Source: Anaerolinea sp. (GTDB taxonomy: Bacteria > Chloroflexota > Anaerolineae > Anaerolineales > Anaerolineaceae). From it: a stretch of 64,000 nucleotides of DNA. The notes under the pieces are model-generated. The model was not told the origin of the DNA, did no database searches, and saw only the letters and a list, made by a program, of their open reading frames with translations. The translations under genes were made by a program, and so were the position numbers. Of the stretch, positions 43,506 to 53,545 are shown piece after piece (positions within the stretch are counted from its first letter, which is position 1; each line of letters begins with the position of its first letter). The DNA is taken from positions 1 to 64,000 of the forward strand of contig DYEC01000013.1 of the NCBI GenBank assembly GCA_020725865.1, read 5' to 3'.

Positions 43506-45008
43506 TCAATACGAAGAGAGACGGTTAAATGTGGGACTCAATGCTGGATATAAAGTTCTGTATTCCTCATACAATCGCTGATAAACTCTCACTTGGTCCA
43601 ACTGCGGTGTAACTCGTTCCACTGGGTGAACAACAGTCTGACAGCAGGATTGTACCGAGTCCCAACAACCAATACCCACACCTGCCAAAAGTGCCGCCCC
43701 ATAGGCAGCACCCTCCACCGTGTTAACAGTAACCATCTCAGTATCCATCACATCTGCCAGTATCTGACGCCACAGCGCACTGCGTGCTCCGCCGCCGGAC
43801 ACACGAACCTGTCGAATCTCCGCTAAACCCGCCTGGCGCATCAATTCCATACTATCTCGCAACCCAAATGCTACCCCCTCCAGAACAGCGCGGGTCATAT
43901 GTGCCTGGGTATGGCGAATTGTTATCCCGACAAATGCGGCGCGTGCCAGAGGGTCCGGATGCGGGGTGCGCTCGCCGGTCAGATACGGTAGAAACAACAA
44001 TCCTTCACTTCCTGCAGCAATTTGCCGCGCCGGCTCCAGCAAATCGTCGTATCCCCAATTGGATGCAAACGTATCCCGATACCACTTCAACGACCCAGCC
44101 GCCGAAAGCATTACACCCATCAGGTGCCATGTTTGCGGAATTGCATGACAAAAAGCGTGTAACCGTCCCTGTGCCTCAATTACCGGTTCAGAAGTACTGG
44201 CAAACACAACTCCGGATGTGCCTAAGGTCAGCGCAACAATGCCAGGTTCTACTGCGCCCACACCTACCGCTTGAGCTGCCTGATCTCCTCCCCCGCCAAC
44301 AACCGGCGTCCCAGATCTCAAACCGGTTTCCTCAGCAACCTGTTGCGTGATTGTCCCTGTGATTTCGGTTCCCTCAAAGGTCTTTGGCAGCCACATCCTT
44401 GGAATCTGCAATTTATCCAAGACTTCATCCGACCAGTCACGCCGCTTCAGGTCAAAAAGGAGCATCCCGGCACCATCCGCTTTATCTACTGCAAACTCGC
44501 CCGTTAGACGATAACGAACATAATCTTTAGGCAGTAAAATATGCGCAATGCGAGCATAGACCTGCGGTTCATGCCTGCGCACCCACAAAATCTTCGGCGC
44601 AGTAAAGCCAGTGAGCGCTTTGTTTCCTGTAATCGCCAAAAGGTTCTGAAACCCTACCAGCTTTGTGATTTCCTCACATTCTTCCCCTGTACGCTGGTCG
44701 TTCCATAAAATCGCCGGGCGCAGCACATTTCCGCGTTCGTCCAAAAGCACTAAACCGTGCATCTGTCCGGTCAAGCCAACCGCAGCGATATCCCCGCCTT
44801 GAACACCATGATCTTGTAAAACCCGACGAACGCCTAAGACAGTATTTCTCCACCAGAGATGGGGGTCTTGTTCCGCCCATAACGGTTTGGGAACTTGAAA
44901 GTCCTGCTCGATAGAGGCGGATGCCGGAACCTGACCGCGTGTATCCACCAGCAATGCTTTAACCGCAGTGGTCGAAACGTCAATGCCCAGAAGGTATTTG
45001 CCACGCAT
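43506..45008 (-). CDS. xylB: Xylulokinase
   Basis: 500 residues. YLLGIDVSTTAVKALLVD phosphate loop; GLTGQMHGLVLLD (xylulokinase MHG motif); AILWNDQRT; LPKDYVRYRLTGEFAVDKAD; GGGGDQAAQAVGVGAVEPG with catalytic Asp; VRVSGGGARSALWRQILADV. Phosphorylates D-xylulose to xylulose-5-phosphate. Last gene of the UroD-like/GH31/xylA/xylB operon, two bases after xylA. Confidence 0.93.
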   Translation of the reverse strand: MRGKYLLGIDVSTTAVKALLVDTRGQVPASASIEQDFQVPKPLWAEQDPHLWWRNTVLGVRRVLQDHGVQGGDIAAVGLTGQMHGLVLLDERGNVLRPAILWNDQRTGEECEEITKLVGFQNLLAITGNKALTGFTAPKILWVRRHEPQVYARIAHILLPKDYVRYRLTGEFAVDKADGAGMLLFDLKRRDWSDEVLDKLQIPRMWLPKTFEGTEITGTITQQVAEETGLRSGTPVVGGGGDQAAQAVGVGAVEPGIVALTLGTSGVVFASTSEPVIEAQGRLHAFCHAIPQTWHLMGVMLSAAGSLKWYRDTFASNWGYDDLLEPARQIAAGSEGLLFLPYLTGERTPHPDPLARAAFVGITIRHTQAHMTRAVLEGVAFGLRDSMELMRQAGLAEIRQVRVSGGGARSALWRQILADVMDTEMVTVNTVEGAAYGAALLAGVGIGCWDSVQSCCQTVVHPVERVTPQLDQVRVYQRLYEEYRTLYPALSPTFNRLSSY

Positions 45009-45009
45009 T

Positions 45010-46179
45010 TTAGCGAATTCCTAAAAGGATTTCATTGGCCAACTGATCCAGTTTCTCGTATTGTAATCCCCGGCTGGCAATTTTATCCACATCAAACTCA
45101 AGTGATTTGAGTTGCTCAGCCTTTTTCCGGGAGTATTTTCCTGTATACGGCAACATACTGCCATCGTCCGCATTGACTTCCTGCAACAGTCCCTGTATCT
45201 CCGGATCAGCATTCCAGCGGCATGCCTTTTCTTTCAGGACCAAATAAGTCCGCATGCAGCCGCGTGCAAAATCCTTGACGCCTTCATAATCCTCAGTGCG
45301 ATAGGCATGTGCATCAAAATGTCGGCTGCCTTCATAACCCACATCTTCCAAAAACTTGACCAGGAAAAACGCCTGCTTAAGATTCTGTGCACCAAAACGC
45401 CAGTCCTGGTCAAAACGCACATAGTTCTGGTCGTTCAAGTCAATATGGAACAGCTTGCCGGCTTCCCAAGCTTGAGCAACAGCATGCAAAAAGTTTAAGC
45501 CAGCCATATGCTCGTGAGCGACTTCCGGATTCACACCCACCATTTCAGGATGATCCAGCGTATTGATGAATGCCAGATACGCCCCTGTGGTTGGAAAATA
45601 AATATCCCCGCGCGGTTCGTTCGGCTTTGCTTCCAGCGCAAACTTAAACCCATATCCCTGGTCAATGTTATATTCGCACAGAAAATTGATCGCCTCACGA
45701 AACCGCTTGATGGCGTCCACCGGGTTTTTCGCCGCATCCGTATCCACGCCTTCACGACCACCCCAGAACACATACACTTTGGCGCCCAGTTCAGCTCCCA
45801 AATCCATGGCTCGCATGGTCTTCTGCAATGCAAAAGCTCGCACTCGTGGGTCATTCGATGTAAATGCCCCATCTTTGAAAATGGGATGACCGAACAAGTT
45901 CGTCGTTGCCATTGGGACGACAAGTCCTGTGTCCTTGAGAGCTTGCTTGAAGCGCTTCAAGATCGCTTCCCGCTCGGACGCGCTGGCACCAAATGGGATT
46001 AAGTCGTCATCATGAAAGTTCACGCCATATGCACCTGCTTCTGCTAATAGATATACCAGCTCCCAAGGCTGTAATGCCTGACGTACCGGCGCGCCAAACG
46101 GATCGCGTCCTACACTGCCTACCGTCCATAATCCAAATGTGAAACGATGTTCTGGCTTTGGTTGATAGAGATCCTCCAT
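45010..46179 (-). CDS. xylA: Xylose isomerase (class I)
   Basis: 389 residues, the shorter actinobacterial/Thermus-type length. [31 protein letters not shown] with catalytic His, [30 protein letters not shown] with metal-binding Glu, [14 protein letters not shown] and LFHIDLNDQ. It interconverts D-xylose and D-xylulose. Operon position directly between the alpha-xylosidase and xylulokinase genes matches its role. Confidence 0.95.
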   Translation of the reverse strand: MEDLYQPKPEHRFTFGLWTVGSVGRDPFGAPVRQALQPWELVYLLAEAGAYGVNFHDDDLIPFGASASEREAILKRFKQALKDTGLVVPMATTNLFGHPIFKDGAFTSNDPRVRAFALQKTMRAMDLGAELGAKVYVFWGGREGVDTDAAKNPVDAIKRFREAINFLCEYNIDQGYGFKFALEAKPNEPRGDIYFPTTGAYLAFINTLDHPEMVGVNPEVAHEHMAGLNFLHAVAQAWEAGKLFHIDLNDQNYVRFDQDWRFGAQNLKQAFFLVKFLEDVGYEGSRHFDAHAYRTEDYEGVKDFARGCMRTYLVLKEKACRWNADPEIQGLLQEVNADDGSMLPYTGKYSRKKAEQLKSLEFDVDKIASRGLQYEKLDQLANEILLGIR

Positions 46180-46195
46180 TTTCCCATCTCCTCAT

Positions 46196-48667
46196 CTAGC
46201 TAATAACAAGTTCTATTTGGCTTCCTGACCGACCATCAAAACAAATCAAGCTGCCACCATCAATTGGAGTAATTCTAGCCGAATTTTTATTTATAGTAGC
46301 ACTACCGACGCTTAAGCCATACACGAATAGCTCTACCTGTCCGACAGTCGGGCTGATTTCAACCCCCAAATTACTATCGTGCTGACGATACTGTACATGA
46401 ATCTCAGGATTTCTCGAATCGTAAATCACAAAATGCTTTTCACCAGTCGGAAAATACAACTCAACACTCAACGGATCTAGTGGTTTCTCATCCACGAATT
46501 GTTGTACAGGTCCCATAGGAATAATGCTTCCCGCCCGCACCCATAGGGGTAACTTTTCCAAAGGCGCTTTAACCTTGAGCCACCTATTGCCCGGAACAAC
46601 TCGTTTGCTCCAATAATCTATCCATTGCCCCTCTGGTAGATACACCATACGTTCATTTGACGGTGTCATGATTGGCGCAACAAGAAATGAGTCACCAAAA
46701 AGATACTCATCCTCAATTGTCGCAACTGTTGGATCATCCTGAAACTCTAAGACCAATGCGCGTAACATTGGTAGGCTCTGGCGCACACACTCCACTGCTT
46801 GAGAGTATATATATGGAATTAAGCGATAACGAAGCTCCATATACCGACGATAAATGGCCTCAGCGCGCTCACCGTAGTACCATGGTTCGCGCGGCGGTTC
46901 ACCATGTGCGCGTGCATGAGAAGTAAAAGCTGCTAACTGTACCCAGCGACTATATAATTCTGGGGTTGGATTGCCAATAAAACCACCAATGTCATGACTC
47001 CAGAATACAAAACCGCTTAACCCAAGACTCAAACCAGAACGCAGGGTACACGGCAAATCGCGCCAGGTTGCACTACCATCACCCGACCAGTGCAACGGAT
47101 AGCGCTGACTGCCCGCCCAGGCAGAACGCGCCCAGATCAGGGCATTGCCTTTCCCAAAGAACTCTTCACTCACCTCAAAAACCAACTTGTTGTAAAGCAA
47201 TGGATACAAACACCGCATTGCCCGACTGGGGAAGCGGTGATATACCCCATCTGGAGGTGCACCTTCTCCAAAGTCTACTTTGATAGCAGAAACTCCTTGA
47301 CGGAAAAGTTTGCGGTATTTTTCCTGAAGGAAAGCTACGACTTCGGGATTAGTTAAATCTGGCATTCCACAGTCATCCTCGTAACCGGGACGGTTATAGG
47401 GAACGCCCTGCTCGCGCATGACTAGCCCTTGCCTCTCCTTAAGTTCTGCATACAGCGAGTTATTAACGGGAATATTACACGTTTGCCATAATGACAGATG
47501 AAAACCCATTTCCTTCAAACGTGCCGTCATTCCCGCTGGATCAGGAAAACGAACTGGATCGAACTCCAAATCACAGTTATTAATCGTCTTAAACCACCCT
47601 GTATCAATATGCATGACGTCAGTAGGAATGCGATGCGCGCGCAATTCTCTGGCAGTCCGTTCAACTTCCTCTTGAGAAGTATATGTAATTCGCCCCATCC
47701 AATGTCCAAAAGACCACTTCGGCGGCATTTGGGGATCGCCTGTAATCTGCGTGTAACGTTTCAGAATTTGTTTGAGTGTCGGCCCGTATATTAAGTAAGT
47801 GTCCAGCATAGGAGCATAGTCCACGATTAAAGACAAAGCCGCCGCAGTGAGATCGCCAATCCGCACGGTCACCGGAAAAGAAGTATTGATAAACATCCCG
47901 TAACCGCGCGTGCTCATGAAAAAGGGAATATTTTTATAGGCGCCGCTGCTGGTATTGTTGTACACCTCTTCCGGCCAGAGATGGATTTTTTGCCCACGTT
48001 TATCGAGAGCAAGGTAACGTTCGCCCAAACCGTATATATGTTCGTCATGCCGCAGATCAAACGAATTAAAAACCTGAACACGTTCCTCATCTCGCCGTGC
48101 AATTCCCAAGGGATAGGCATAACGATGATAAAAATTCCAAGTTGGATCGAAGTTCACCACTCGCTTTGGTTTGACAATCGGCATCCCCAGACTGCGTGTA
48201 CAAAACACTTCCTTACCTTCTGAAACATCACCCGCTTGATATACCTTCATTTGCCACGGCTTGCGATACAAAACAACTACCAGACTGGAGGTTTTTAGAG
48301 TAATATCCTCTTCCGTCTCCACAACCTCAATCGAGACTGGCTCAGGAAATTCATTAACCACCATAGGTGTATTTCTTAACCCCGGCAAATCACAATCTGG
48401 TACTGTTTCACCGTCAGAAAACCGAATGCGAATGATTTCTGGCGTACAAAAATCCAGCCGAATTGTTCCGATCCTGGCTTTTTCTACGGGTAAATGTACA
48501 TTCTCATAAAAAGTCCCATAAGAAGGATACAGACGCGGTCGAAATTTCATCATTTGGAGTTTCATAACCGCCGTTTTTCCCGAAAACTCAAAGGATAAAA
48601 TATCCTGAGCCAACTTGACAACGGCTGTTTCTTCTAGAAACTGCGGAGTTTCATACGAATCGCGCAT
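46196..48667 (-). CDS. Alpha-xylosidase, glycoside hydrolase family 31
   Basis: 823 residues. YGLGERYLALDKRGQKI substrate-binding region; PKWSFGHWMGRITYTSQEEV; catalytic nucleophile in SAIKVDFGEGAPPDG (Asp465); WSGDGSATW acid/base region; LSGFVFWSHDIGGF. The KVDFGE form is that of alpha-xylosidases (YicI-like KTDFGE) rather than alpha-glucosidases. No signal peptide, so it acts on imported xylosides such as isoprimeverose-type oligosaccharides. Three bases after the UroD-like gene. Confidence 0.9.
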   Translation of the reverse strand: MRDSYETPQFLEETAVVKLAQDILSFEFSGKTAVMKLQMMKFRPRLYPSYGTFYENVHLPVEKARIGTIRLDFCTPEIIRIRFSDGETVPDCDLPGLRNTPMVVNEFPEPVSIEVVETEEDITLKTSSLVVVLYRKPWQMKVYQAGDVSEGKEVFCTRSLGMPIVKPKRVVNFDPTWNFYHRYAYPLGIARRDEERVQVFNSFDLRHDEHIYGLGERYLALDKRGQKIHLWPEEVYNNTSSGAYKNIPFFMSTRGYGMFINTSFPVTVRIGDLTAAALSLIVDYAPMLDTYLIYGPTLKQILKRYTQITGDPQMPPKWSFGHWMGRITYTSQEEVERTARELRAHRIPTDVMHIDTGWFKTINNCDLEFDPVRFPDPAGMTARLKEMGFHLSLWQTCNIPVNNSLYAELKERQGLVMREQGVPYNRPGYEDDCGMPDLTNPEVVAFLQEKYRKLFRQGVSAIKVDFGEGAPPDGVYHRFPSRAMRCLYPLLYNKLVFEVSEEFFGKGNALIWARSAWAGSQRYPLHWSGDGSATWRDLPCTLRSGLSLGLSGFVFWSHDIGGFIGNPTPELYSRWVQLAAFTSHARAHGEPPREPWYYGERAEAIYRRYMELRYRLIPYIYSQAVECVRQSLPMLRALVLEFQDDPTVATIEDEYLFGDSFLVAPIMTPSNERMVYLPEGQWIDYWSKRVVPGNRWLKVKAPLEKLPLWVRAGSIIPMGPVQQFVDEKPLDPLSVELYFPTGEKHFVIYDSRNPEIHVQYRQHDSNLGVEISPTVGQVELFVYGLSVGSATINKNSARITPIDGGSLICFDGRSGSQIELVIS

Positions 48668-48670
48668 TGT

Positions 48671-49828
48671 TCATGTCCTTCCATGAGAGAATATTTCGTC
48701 TGCAACCCGTGGAGAGAGATTTGCCCCGTGCCCCCACACTGCGCGGACAAGCTTGGTAAAGTAAAGATAATTCTGGAGTGGCACATCCGGCGGCACTAAA
48801 TGATCACAAAAGCCGATAAAACCGCCTTCTTCCACTAAAGGAAGCAAGCGGTAAACTTCCTTTTCTATCTCTTTAGGAGTCGAAGCCAAAATTCGTTTGC
48901 TGAAACCGCCCATCATGCGCAATTCTCTTCCAAACTGTCGGCGGTAACGTAACGGATCACCATCCCAAGTACCAACCTCAACGGGCATTACGCAATTAAT
49001 TCCACAATCCAACCACAACGGAATCAGCTTTTCAATATTACCATCGCTATCTACCCACCGAATCCCCACTCCATAATGATCCAGCAGATCCGTGATACGG
49101 CGGTAGTGAGGAGAGAGAAATTTCTTAAAATGCCGCGGGCTGATCAACGGTCCCGCATTGTAACACATGTCTTCCCAGAAAGCGCAGGCATCCACGTTTG
49201 CACCCGCTTCCAGCAACCGCCCTAAGGTTGCTAGAATACAATCGGCAATCGTTTCCACCATTTCTTCAAAGAAAGCCGGATCGTCATAGATAATCAGCGA
49301 AACCGCTTCAACCCCCATCCAATCGCGAATCCAGCCATACAATCCACCAACCCAGGGTACTACCAGTTCGCTGTAACCTGGCTGTGCCCAACGCATGACT
49401 CTTTCCGAGAGGTCAGGTGGCATTCTATCGGGGTGATCCGGACTCAAACGAGGTTTGTAATATTTTTCCCAGGACCCACGATCTACTAACAAATGTCCAA
49501 GATGTGCCGGAATGGTGTCGTGAAACTTTTTCCGTAATACTCGAACTCCATCAGCTTGCTGCACAACCTCTTCTTCACCGCGATCTTCCAGAATAATCTC
49601 ATCAAACGGCGGAACTAATCCGGCATTAACACCCGTTGCATACGTCGCATCACTCAAGCAAAAATCAAACCCCCAAAAAAGATGGACGTTCTTACTAGTA
49701 AAGTTTGCAGGCAAACCTTCTGAACGCCAACGCTCTAGCGTTTCATTCCAATAGCCGAAATCAAACAGTGGAATGCGGTCAGCAGATTCATAGCGCATCA
49801 CACGACCAAAACGTTCCCGCAAGTTCAT
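48671..49828 (-). CDS. UroD-like protein, first gene of the xyloside operon
   Basis: 385 residues. NLRERFGRVMRYESADRIPL is the UroD-like start; later ISPRHFKKFLSPHYRRITDL and GIRWVDSDGNIEKLIPLWLD. At the position where MtaA-type enzymes have His-x-Cys-Gly this protein has Asp-Ser-Asp-Gly, so a zinc-thiolate methyltransferase site is not conserved. First gene behind a promoter/operator pair, transcribed with GH31, xylA and xylB. Role in xyloside metabolism unknown. Confidence 0.85.
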   Translation of the reverse strand: MNLRERFGRVMRYESADRIPLFDFGYWNETLERWRSEGLPANFTSKNVHLFWGFDFCLSDATYATGVNAGLVPPFDEIILEDRGEEEVVQQADGVRVLRKKFHDTIPAHLGHLLVDRGSWEKYYKPRLSPDHPDRMPPDLSERVMRWAQPGYSELVVPWVGGLYGWIRDWMGVEAVSLIIYDDPAFFEEMVETIADCILATLGRLLEAGANVDACAFWEDMCYNAGPLISPRHFKKFLSPHYRRITDLLDHYGVGIRWVDSDGNIEKLIPLWLDCGINCVMPVEVGTWDGDPLRYRRQFGRELRMMGGFSKRILASTPKEIEKEVYRLLPLVEEGGFIGFCDHLVPPDVPLQNYLYFTKLVRAVWGHGANLSPRVADEIFSHGRT

Positions 49829-49846
49829 GGATCATTCTTCCCAAAA

Positions 49847-49862
49847 ATGTGAACGTTTACAT
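49847..49862. promoter_or_regulatory. LacI-type operator of the minus-strand xyloside operon
   Basis: ATGTGAACGTTTACAT is a near-palindrome with central AACGTT, matching ATGTTAACGTTAACAT at 50029 in 14 of 16 positions. It touches the -10 element of the minus-strand promoter. Confidence 0.7.
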
Positions 49863-49889
49863 AATAACATAAGCGTTTTCAGGTGTCAA
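49861..49889 (-). promoter_or_regulatory. Promoter of the UroD-GH31-xylA-xylB operon
   Basis: On the minus strand TTGACA (49884-49889), 17 bases, TATTAT (49861-49866). The adjacent operator would block polymerase. The SD GGAAGAA-like stretch lies within the short leader before ATG 49828. Confidence 0.75.
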
Positions 49890-49989
49890 CCACCTTTTTC
49901 TCTCCCCCGAACAATATAATAGAGCCATCAAAAGACATTTTTACAGCCGATTTTCAGTAAATTCACATCACGAAAGACAAAATTACCAG

Positions 49990-50018
49990 TTGACAAACCC
50001 AGAATAATCTTGTATTAT
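49990..50018 (+). promoter_or_regulatory. Promoter of the UroD-LacI-UroD-ABC operon
   Basis: TTGACA (49990-49995), 17 bases, TATTAT (50013-50018). Transcription should start near 50025, immediately before the operator. Confidence 0.75.
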
Positions 50019-50028
50019 ACAAAAGGGT

Positions 50029-50044
50029 ATGTTAACGTTAACAT
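50029..50044. promoter_or_regulatory. Perfect LacI-type operator
   Basis: ATGTTAACGTTAACAT is a 16-bp perfect palindrome with central CG, the usual form of a LacI/GalR-family site. It sits just past the plus-strand -10. The LacI gene at 51191 is in the operon it would control (autoregulation). Confidence 0.8.
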
Positions 50045-50078
50045 CATTTGTATTCCCTGATTCCAATATCAATTTTAT

Positions 50079-51194
50079 ATGACCACTCTTCTCCAGTTTT
50101 CAAGCGACCATTGGCACAAATTGCAAAATGATTGGGCATTGTGGTGGCAAGGCAAACTTGACCGCCCCCTCATAGTTATTGAGGCATTTGATGCTCATAG
50201 TGGTTTGACCTATGAACATCTTTATCCTAACCTTGTTCAATTTGGCTTAAACACATCAGCGAAGAAAATCCTTGACCAGATTGAACCGGTTATCCAATCT
50301 GTCCACTGGCTTGGCGACGCATATCCGCGATGGTGGCTAAATTTCGGCCCAGGCATTTTGGCTGCATTTCTTGGCAGCCAAGTTAATTGTGTCAACGGTG
50401 TAACTTGGTTCGCACCCTCACTGCATAACAAGGAACTTCGAACAATCACCCTCTCCCTTGACCCAAATGCGCCATGGTATCGGTACACCCTCACGGTTTT
50501 TGAAGCGGCAGTACAACGTTGGGGTAATTCGATCGTAATTGGGTACCCAGACCTTGGTGGAATTCTAGACATTCTGGCAAGTTTGCGCGGTACGGATAAG
50601 CTGCTTCTTGACGTTGTTGATACCCCAGAGGAGGTCTCACGACTCTGCAGCGAGATTACTCGGACCTGGCTTGAAGTCTTTAAGCAACTCAACCAAATTC
50701 ACAACAGTAGCGCTACACTTGGTTTTTCAAGCTGGGCACCGCTCTGGATGCCCAATAGTGGCTACATGCTACAATGCGACTTCAGTTACATGATCTCGCC
50801 ACGTATGTTCCAAAAGTTTGTGTTACCAGACTTAGTTACATGCTGTCAGGAAATGCACTTTCCCTTTTACCACTTAGATGGCAAAGGACAACTGGTACAT
50901 TTGAAAAGCCTGCTGGAAATCGAACAACTAAAAGGCATCCAATGGATACCCGGCGATGGCGCTCCACCTGCAGAAGATTGGCTAGAGTTACTCGATGAAA
51001 TTCGCCAAAAACAAAAACTTTGCCAGGTATATGTTACTCCCGCTGGAGCACAGAAAATCGTCCGTGAACTGGGTGGCCAAGGATTTGTGCTATCACTTTG
51101 GGAAAAAGACGATAACGGTCGCTATCGCAACCTGACCCTCCAAGAAGCTGAAATAGCCCTGGAGACGCTTCACAAAGAAGGCATCTCAATATGA
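50079..51194 (+). CDS. UroD-like protein, divergent operon
   Basis: 371 residues. LQNDWALWWQGKLDRPLIVI replaces the typical UroD start, so it belongs to a divergent branch. SYMISPRMFQKFVLPDLVTC and FPFYHLDGKGQLVHLKSLLE are recognisable; the HLDG block is in the place of His-x-Cys-Gly and lacks the Cys. No good SD before the ATG. Overlaps the LacI gene by four bases. Function unknown; probable TIM-barrel enzyme of sugar metabolism. Confidence 0.75.
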   Translation: MTTLLQFSSDHWHKLQNDWALWWQGKLDRPLIVIEAFDAHSGLTYEHLYPNLVQFGLNTSAKKILDQIEPVIQSVHWLGDAYPRWWLNFGPGILAAFLGSQVNCVNGVTWFAPSLHNKELRTITLSLDPNAPWYRYTLTVFEAAVQRWGNSIVIGYPDLGGILDILASLRGTDKLLLDVVDTPEEVSRLCSEITRTWLEVFKQLNQIHNSSATLGFSSWAPLWMPNSGYMLQCDFSYMISPRMFQKFVLPDLVTCCQEMHFPFYHLDGKGQLVHLKSLLEIEQLKGIQWIPGDGAPPAEDWLELLDEIRQKQKLCQVYVTPAGAQKIVRELGGQGFVLSLWEKDDNGRYRNLTLQEAEIALETLHKEGISI

Positions 51195-52252
51195 GAAAAA
51201 GTTACCGATGCACGATTAAGGATATTGCAAGCCGGGCAGGCGTTTCAGCCCAGACGGTTTCGCGCGTGATCAATAATTCACCAAATGTCTCAATTGAAAC
51301 CCGACAGCGAATTCAAAAATTGATTCACGAGCTTGGTTATCAACCCAATTTGGTTGCGCGCAATCTGGTTAAGCAGAGTTCGATGAATGTTGGCGTTATG
51401 GTCAGCAGTTTGGAGTACATTGGCCCGCATCTTTTCCTGACTGGTATCGAAAGACAGGCTGTTGAATACGGCTATTCGCTGATACTGACCATTTTGGATG
51501 ATCCAATCCCCGAGAATCTCGAAGAACCAGTCCGAATGCTGCTTGCGCATCAAGTCAGCGGGATTATTTGGGTAGTGCCAGAATACGGTAACAATTATGC
51601 TTGGTGGCGCAAGCCAGGACAGGCTGAGTTTCTAGCAAATTTTCCGATCGTGTTTATGAATGCGCGTCCCGTGCCTGGCACGTCGGTTGTAAGCCCAGAT
51701 GATCGGCATGGGGCATATCTTGTAACTCGACATCTGCTCGAACAAGGGTATCGTCAAATTGGTATCATCACCGGACCTTCGGATGGGTGGGAAGCAAATC
51801 AGCGTCTGGCCGGCTGGCGTGACGCCTTACTGGAAAAAGGGATCTCCCCTCAAGAAAATCAGGTTGCTGTTGGAAATTGGAAAGCAGAATGCGGCGAGCC
51901 TTGCCTGAAGAAGTTATTAAAAGATTATCCAGAGATGGATGCTCTTTTCGTCAGTAGTGACCAGATGGCTCTTGGTGTCTTATCCGCAGCTTTTCGGCTT
52001 GGTATTCATATTCCTGAAGACCTTGCAATTGCAGGGTTTGACGACTTCCCTGAAACCGCTTACTACACACCACCGTTAACCACAGTTCGGCGCAAACACA
52101 TCGAGACGGGAAAACTGGCAATGCGCGAGTTACACAGAAAAATTCAAGCATATAAAGCTGGAAAACCTCTTGAACATGGCAGTGTGTATATGCAACCGGA
52201 ACTGATCATTCGGAATAGTACTCCCCCAAAAACTCCTGCCGAAAAGCATTAA
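51191..52252 (+). CDS. LacI-family transcriptional regulator
   Basis: 353 residues. Helix-turn-helix and hinge TIKDIASRAGVSAQTVSRVI at residues 7-26, hinge near ELGYQPNLVARNLV. Periplasmic-binding-like effector domain with IGIITGPSDGWEANQRLAGW, ALFVSSDQMALGVLSAA and IAGFDDFPETAYYTPPLTTV. Likely binds the paired AACGTT operators at 49847 and 50029, controlling both divergent operons in response to a xyloside or xylose. Confidence 0.93.
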   Translation: MRKSYRCTIKDIASRAGVSAQTVSRVINNSPNVSIETRQRIQKLIHELGYQPNLVARNLVKQSSMNVGVMVSSLEYIGPHLFLTGIERQAVEYGYSLILTILDDPIPENLEEPVRMLLAHQVSGIIWVVPEYGNNYAWWRKPGQAEFLANFPIVFMNARPVPGTSVVSPDDRHGAYLVTRHLLEQGYRQIGIITGPSDGWEANQRLAGWRDALLEKGISPQENQVAVGNWKAECGEPCLKKLLKDYPEMDALFVSSDQMALGVLSAAFRLGIHIPEDLAIAGFDDFPETAYYTPPLTTVRRKHIETGKLAMRELHRKIQAYKAGKPLEHGSVYMQPELIIRNSTPPKTPAEKH

Positions 52253-52261
52253 TGGTCAGCT

Positions 52262-53476
52262 ATGGAAGTTGCATCCGCCTATGTCAAAGAGCATAACGCC
52301 GAAGCAGCAGCCGTATGGCAAGCATTCCATGCCGGCAATCCGATCAGACCGCCAGTCTTTCTTGGTACCAATACACAGTTCTTTATCTTCAATGATGACT
52401 TGAATCCCAATGAAGCGATTAGCTTTGAAAAGTATTCGACGGATGCGCGGACAATGTTTGAGTTCCAGCTCCAAGCCGCACTGTGGCGAGCCGAAAACAT
52501 CGCACCCTATTGCGATGACTCAATAGGATTACCAGATGAATTCTCCGTCAAAGTAGACCTGCAAAATTTTGATGAAGCCGCTTATTTTGGCGCACCTGTG
52601 GTCTTTTTACCGGGTCAGGTACCAGATACCCGCCCCATTCTGGAAGGCAACCGCAAATATGCTTTGTTTGATCAGGGTCTACCCGACCCTCTTTACGGTG
52701 GCTGGTATCGCAGGGCGCATGAAATGTATGAACAGATGCAGGTGCTAATTAAGTCACAGCCAACCTTCAGTGGTCGCCCAATACGATTGGAACCGTTTGG
52801 CATCTATACTTGCGGAATTCTGACCGTAGCACATTCGCTACGCGGAAATGCATTATTCACTGATTTTTATGATGACCCTGATTATGTACACCAATTGCTC
52901 AAGTTTATCACAGAGGCTACTATAGCCCGTATTCGTGCTCATCAGCGTCTGTTTGGTTTAGGCGAACTTGCACCATCCCTGTTCTTTGCTGACGATTCAA
53001 TTCAATTGATCTCGACCAAACTTTTAAAAGAGTTTGTTCTTCCACTTTATAAACACTTGAAAGCAAGCGTGACTACCGCCGAACGAGTCAAGATCCACCT
53101 ATGTGGCAATGCCCAACGCCACTTTAAGTTGCTACGTGATGAAATCGGAGCCTACGGGTTTGATACAGGCTTTCCAATAGACTTTTCCACCCTACGCCAA
53201 GAACTAGGAGAGGAGGTCACAATCTGGGGCGGGCCAAACGTTATGCTACTCAGAAACGGTACAGAAGAAGAAACCTGTAAGGAGACCTTACGCATCTTGA
53301 ATTCGGGAATATGTAAAGGTGGCAAGTTCATCTTGCGTGAAGGGAATAATCTTCCACCGTATACACCTCTTAAGAATCTTGAAGCAATGTATCAGGCAGC
53401 GCGGTCCTGGAGTTATTCCACCAATGAGATTGACTTTTTTCGGATAGGAGGTGAAGCCCAGTATTCCAAAAAGTAA
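52262..53476 (+). CDS. UroD-like protein with intact His-x-Cys-Gly motif
   Basis: 404 residues. UroD-type TIM barrel with LFFADDSIQLISTKLLKEFV and VKIHLCGNAQRHFKLLRDEI. HLCGN (His279, Cys281) matches the zinc-binding His-x-Cys of MtaA/MtbA-type corrinoid methyltransferases, unlike the other three UroD-like proteins in the window. Ten bases after the LacI gene. A methyl-transfer role is possible but no corrinoid protein is encoded nearby. Confidence 0.8.
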   Translation: MEVASAYVKEHNAEAAAVWQAFHAGNPIRPPVFLGTNTQFFIFNDDLNPNEAISFEKYSTDARTMFEFQLQAALWRAENIAPYCDDSIGLPDEFSVKVDLQNFDEAAYFGAPVVFLPGQVPDTRPILEGNRKYALFDQGLPDPLYGGWYRRAHEMYEQMQVLIKSQPTFSGRPIRLEPFGIYTCGILTVAHSLRGNALFTDFYDDPDYVHQLLKFITEATIARIRAHQRLFGLGELAPSLFFADDSIQLISTKLLKEFVLPLYKHLKASVTTAERVKIHLCGNAQRHFKLLRDEIGAYGFDTGFPIDFSTLRQELGEEVTIWGGPNVMLLRNGTEEETCKETLRILNSGICKGGKFILREGNNLPPYTPLKNLEAMYQAARSWSYSTNEIDFFRIGGEAQYSKK

Positions 53477-53545
53477 AAACCACAAAATAAAATCTATCCT
53501 ATTTCCATTTGAGATGAAAACTTTTGAGCTTTGAGGAGGAATATC

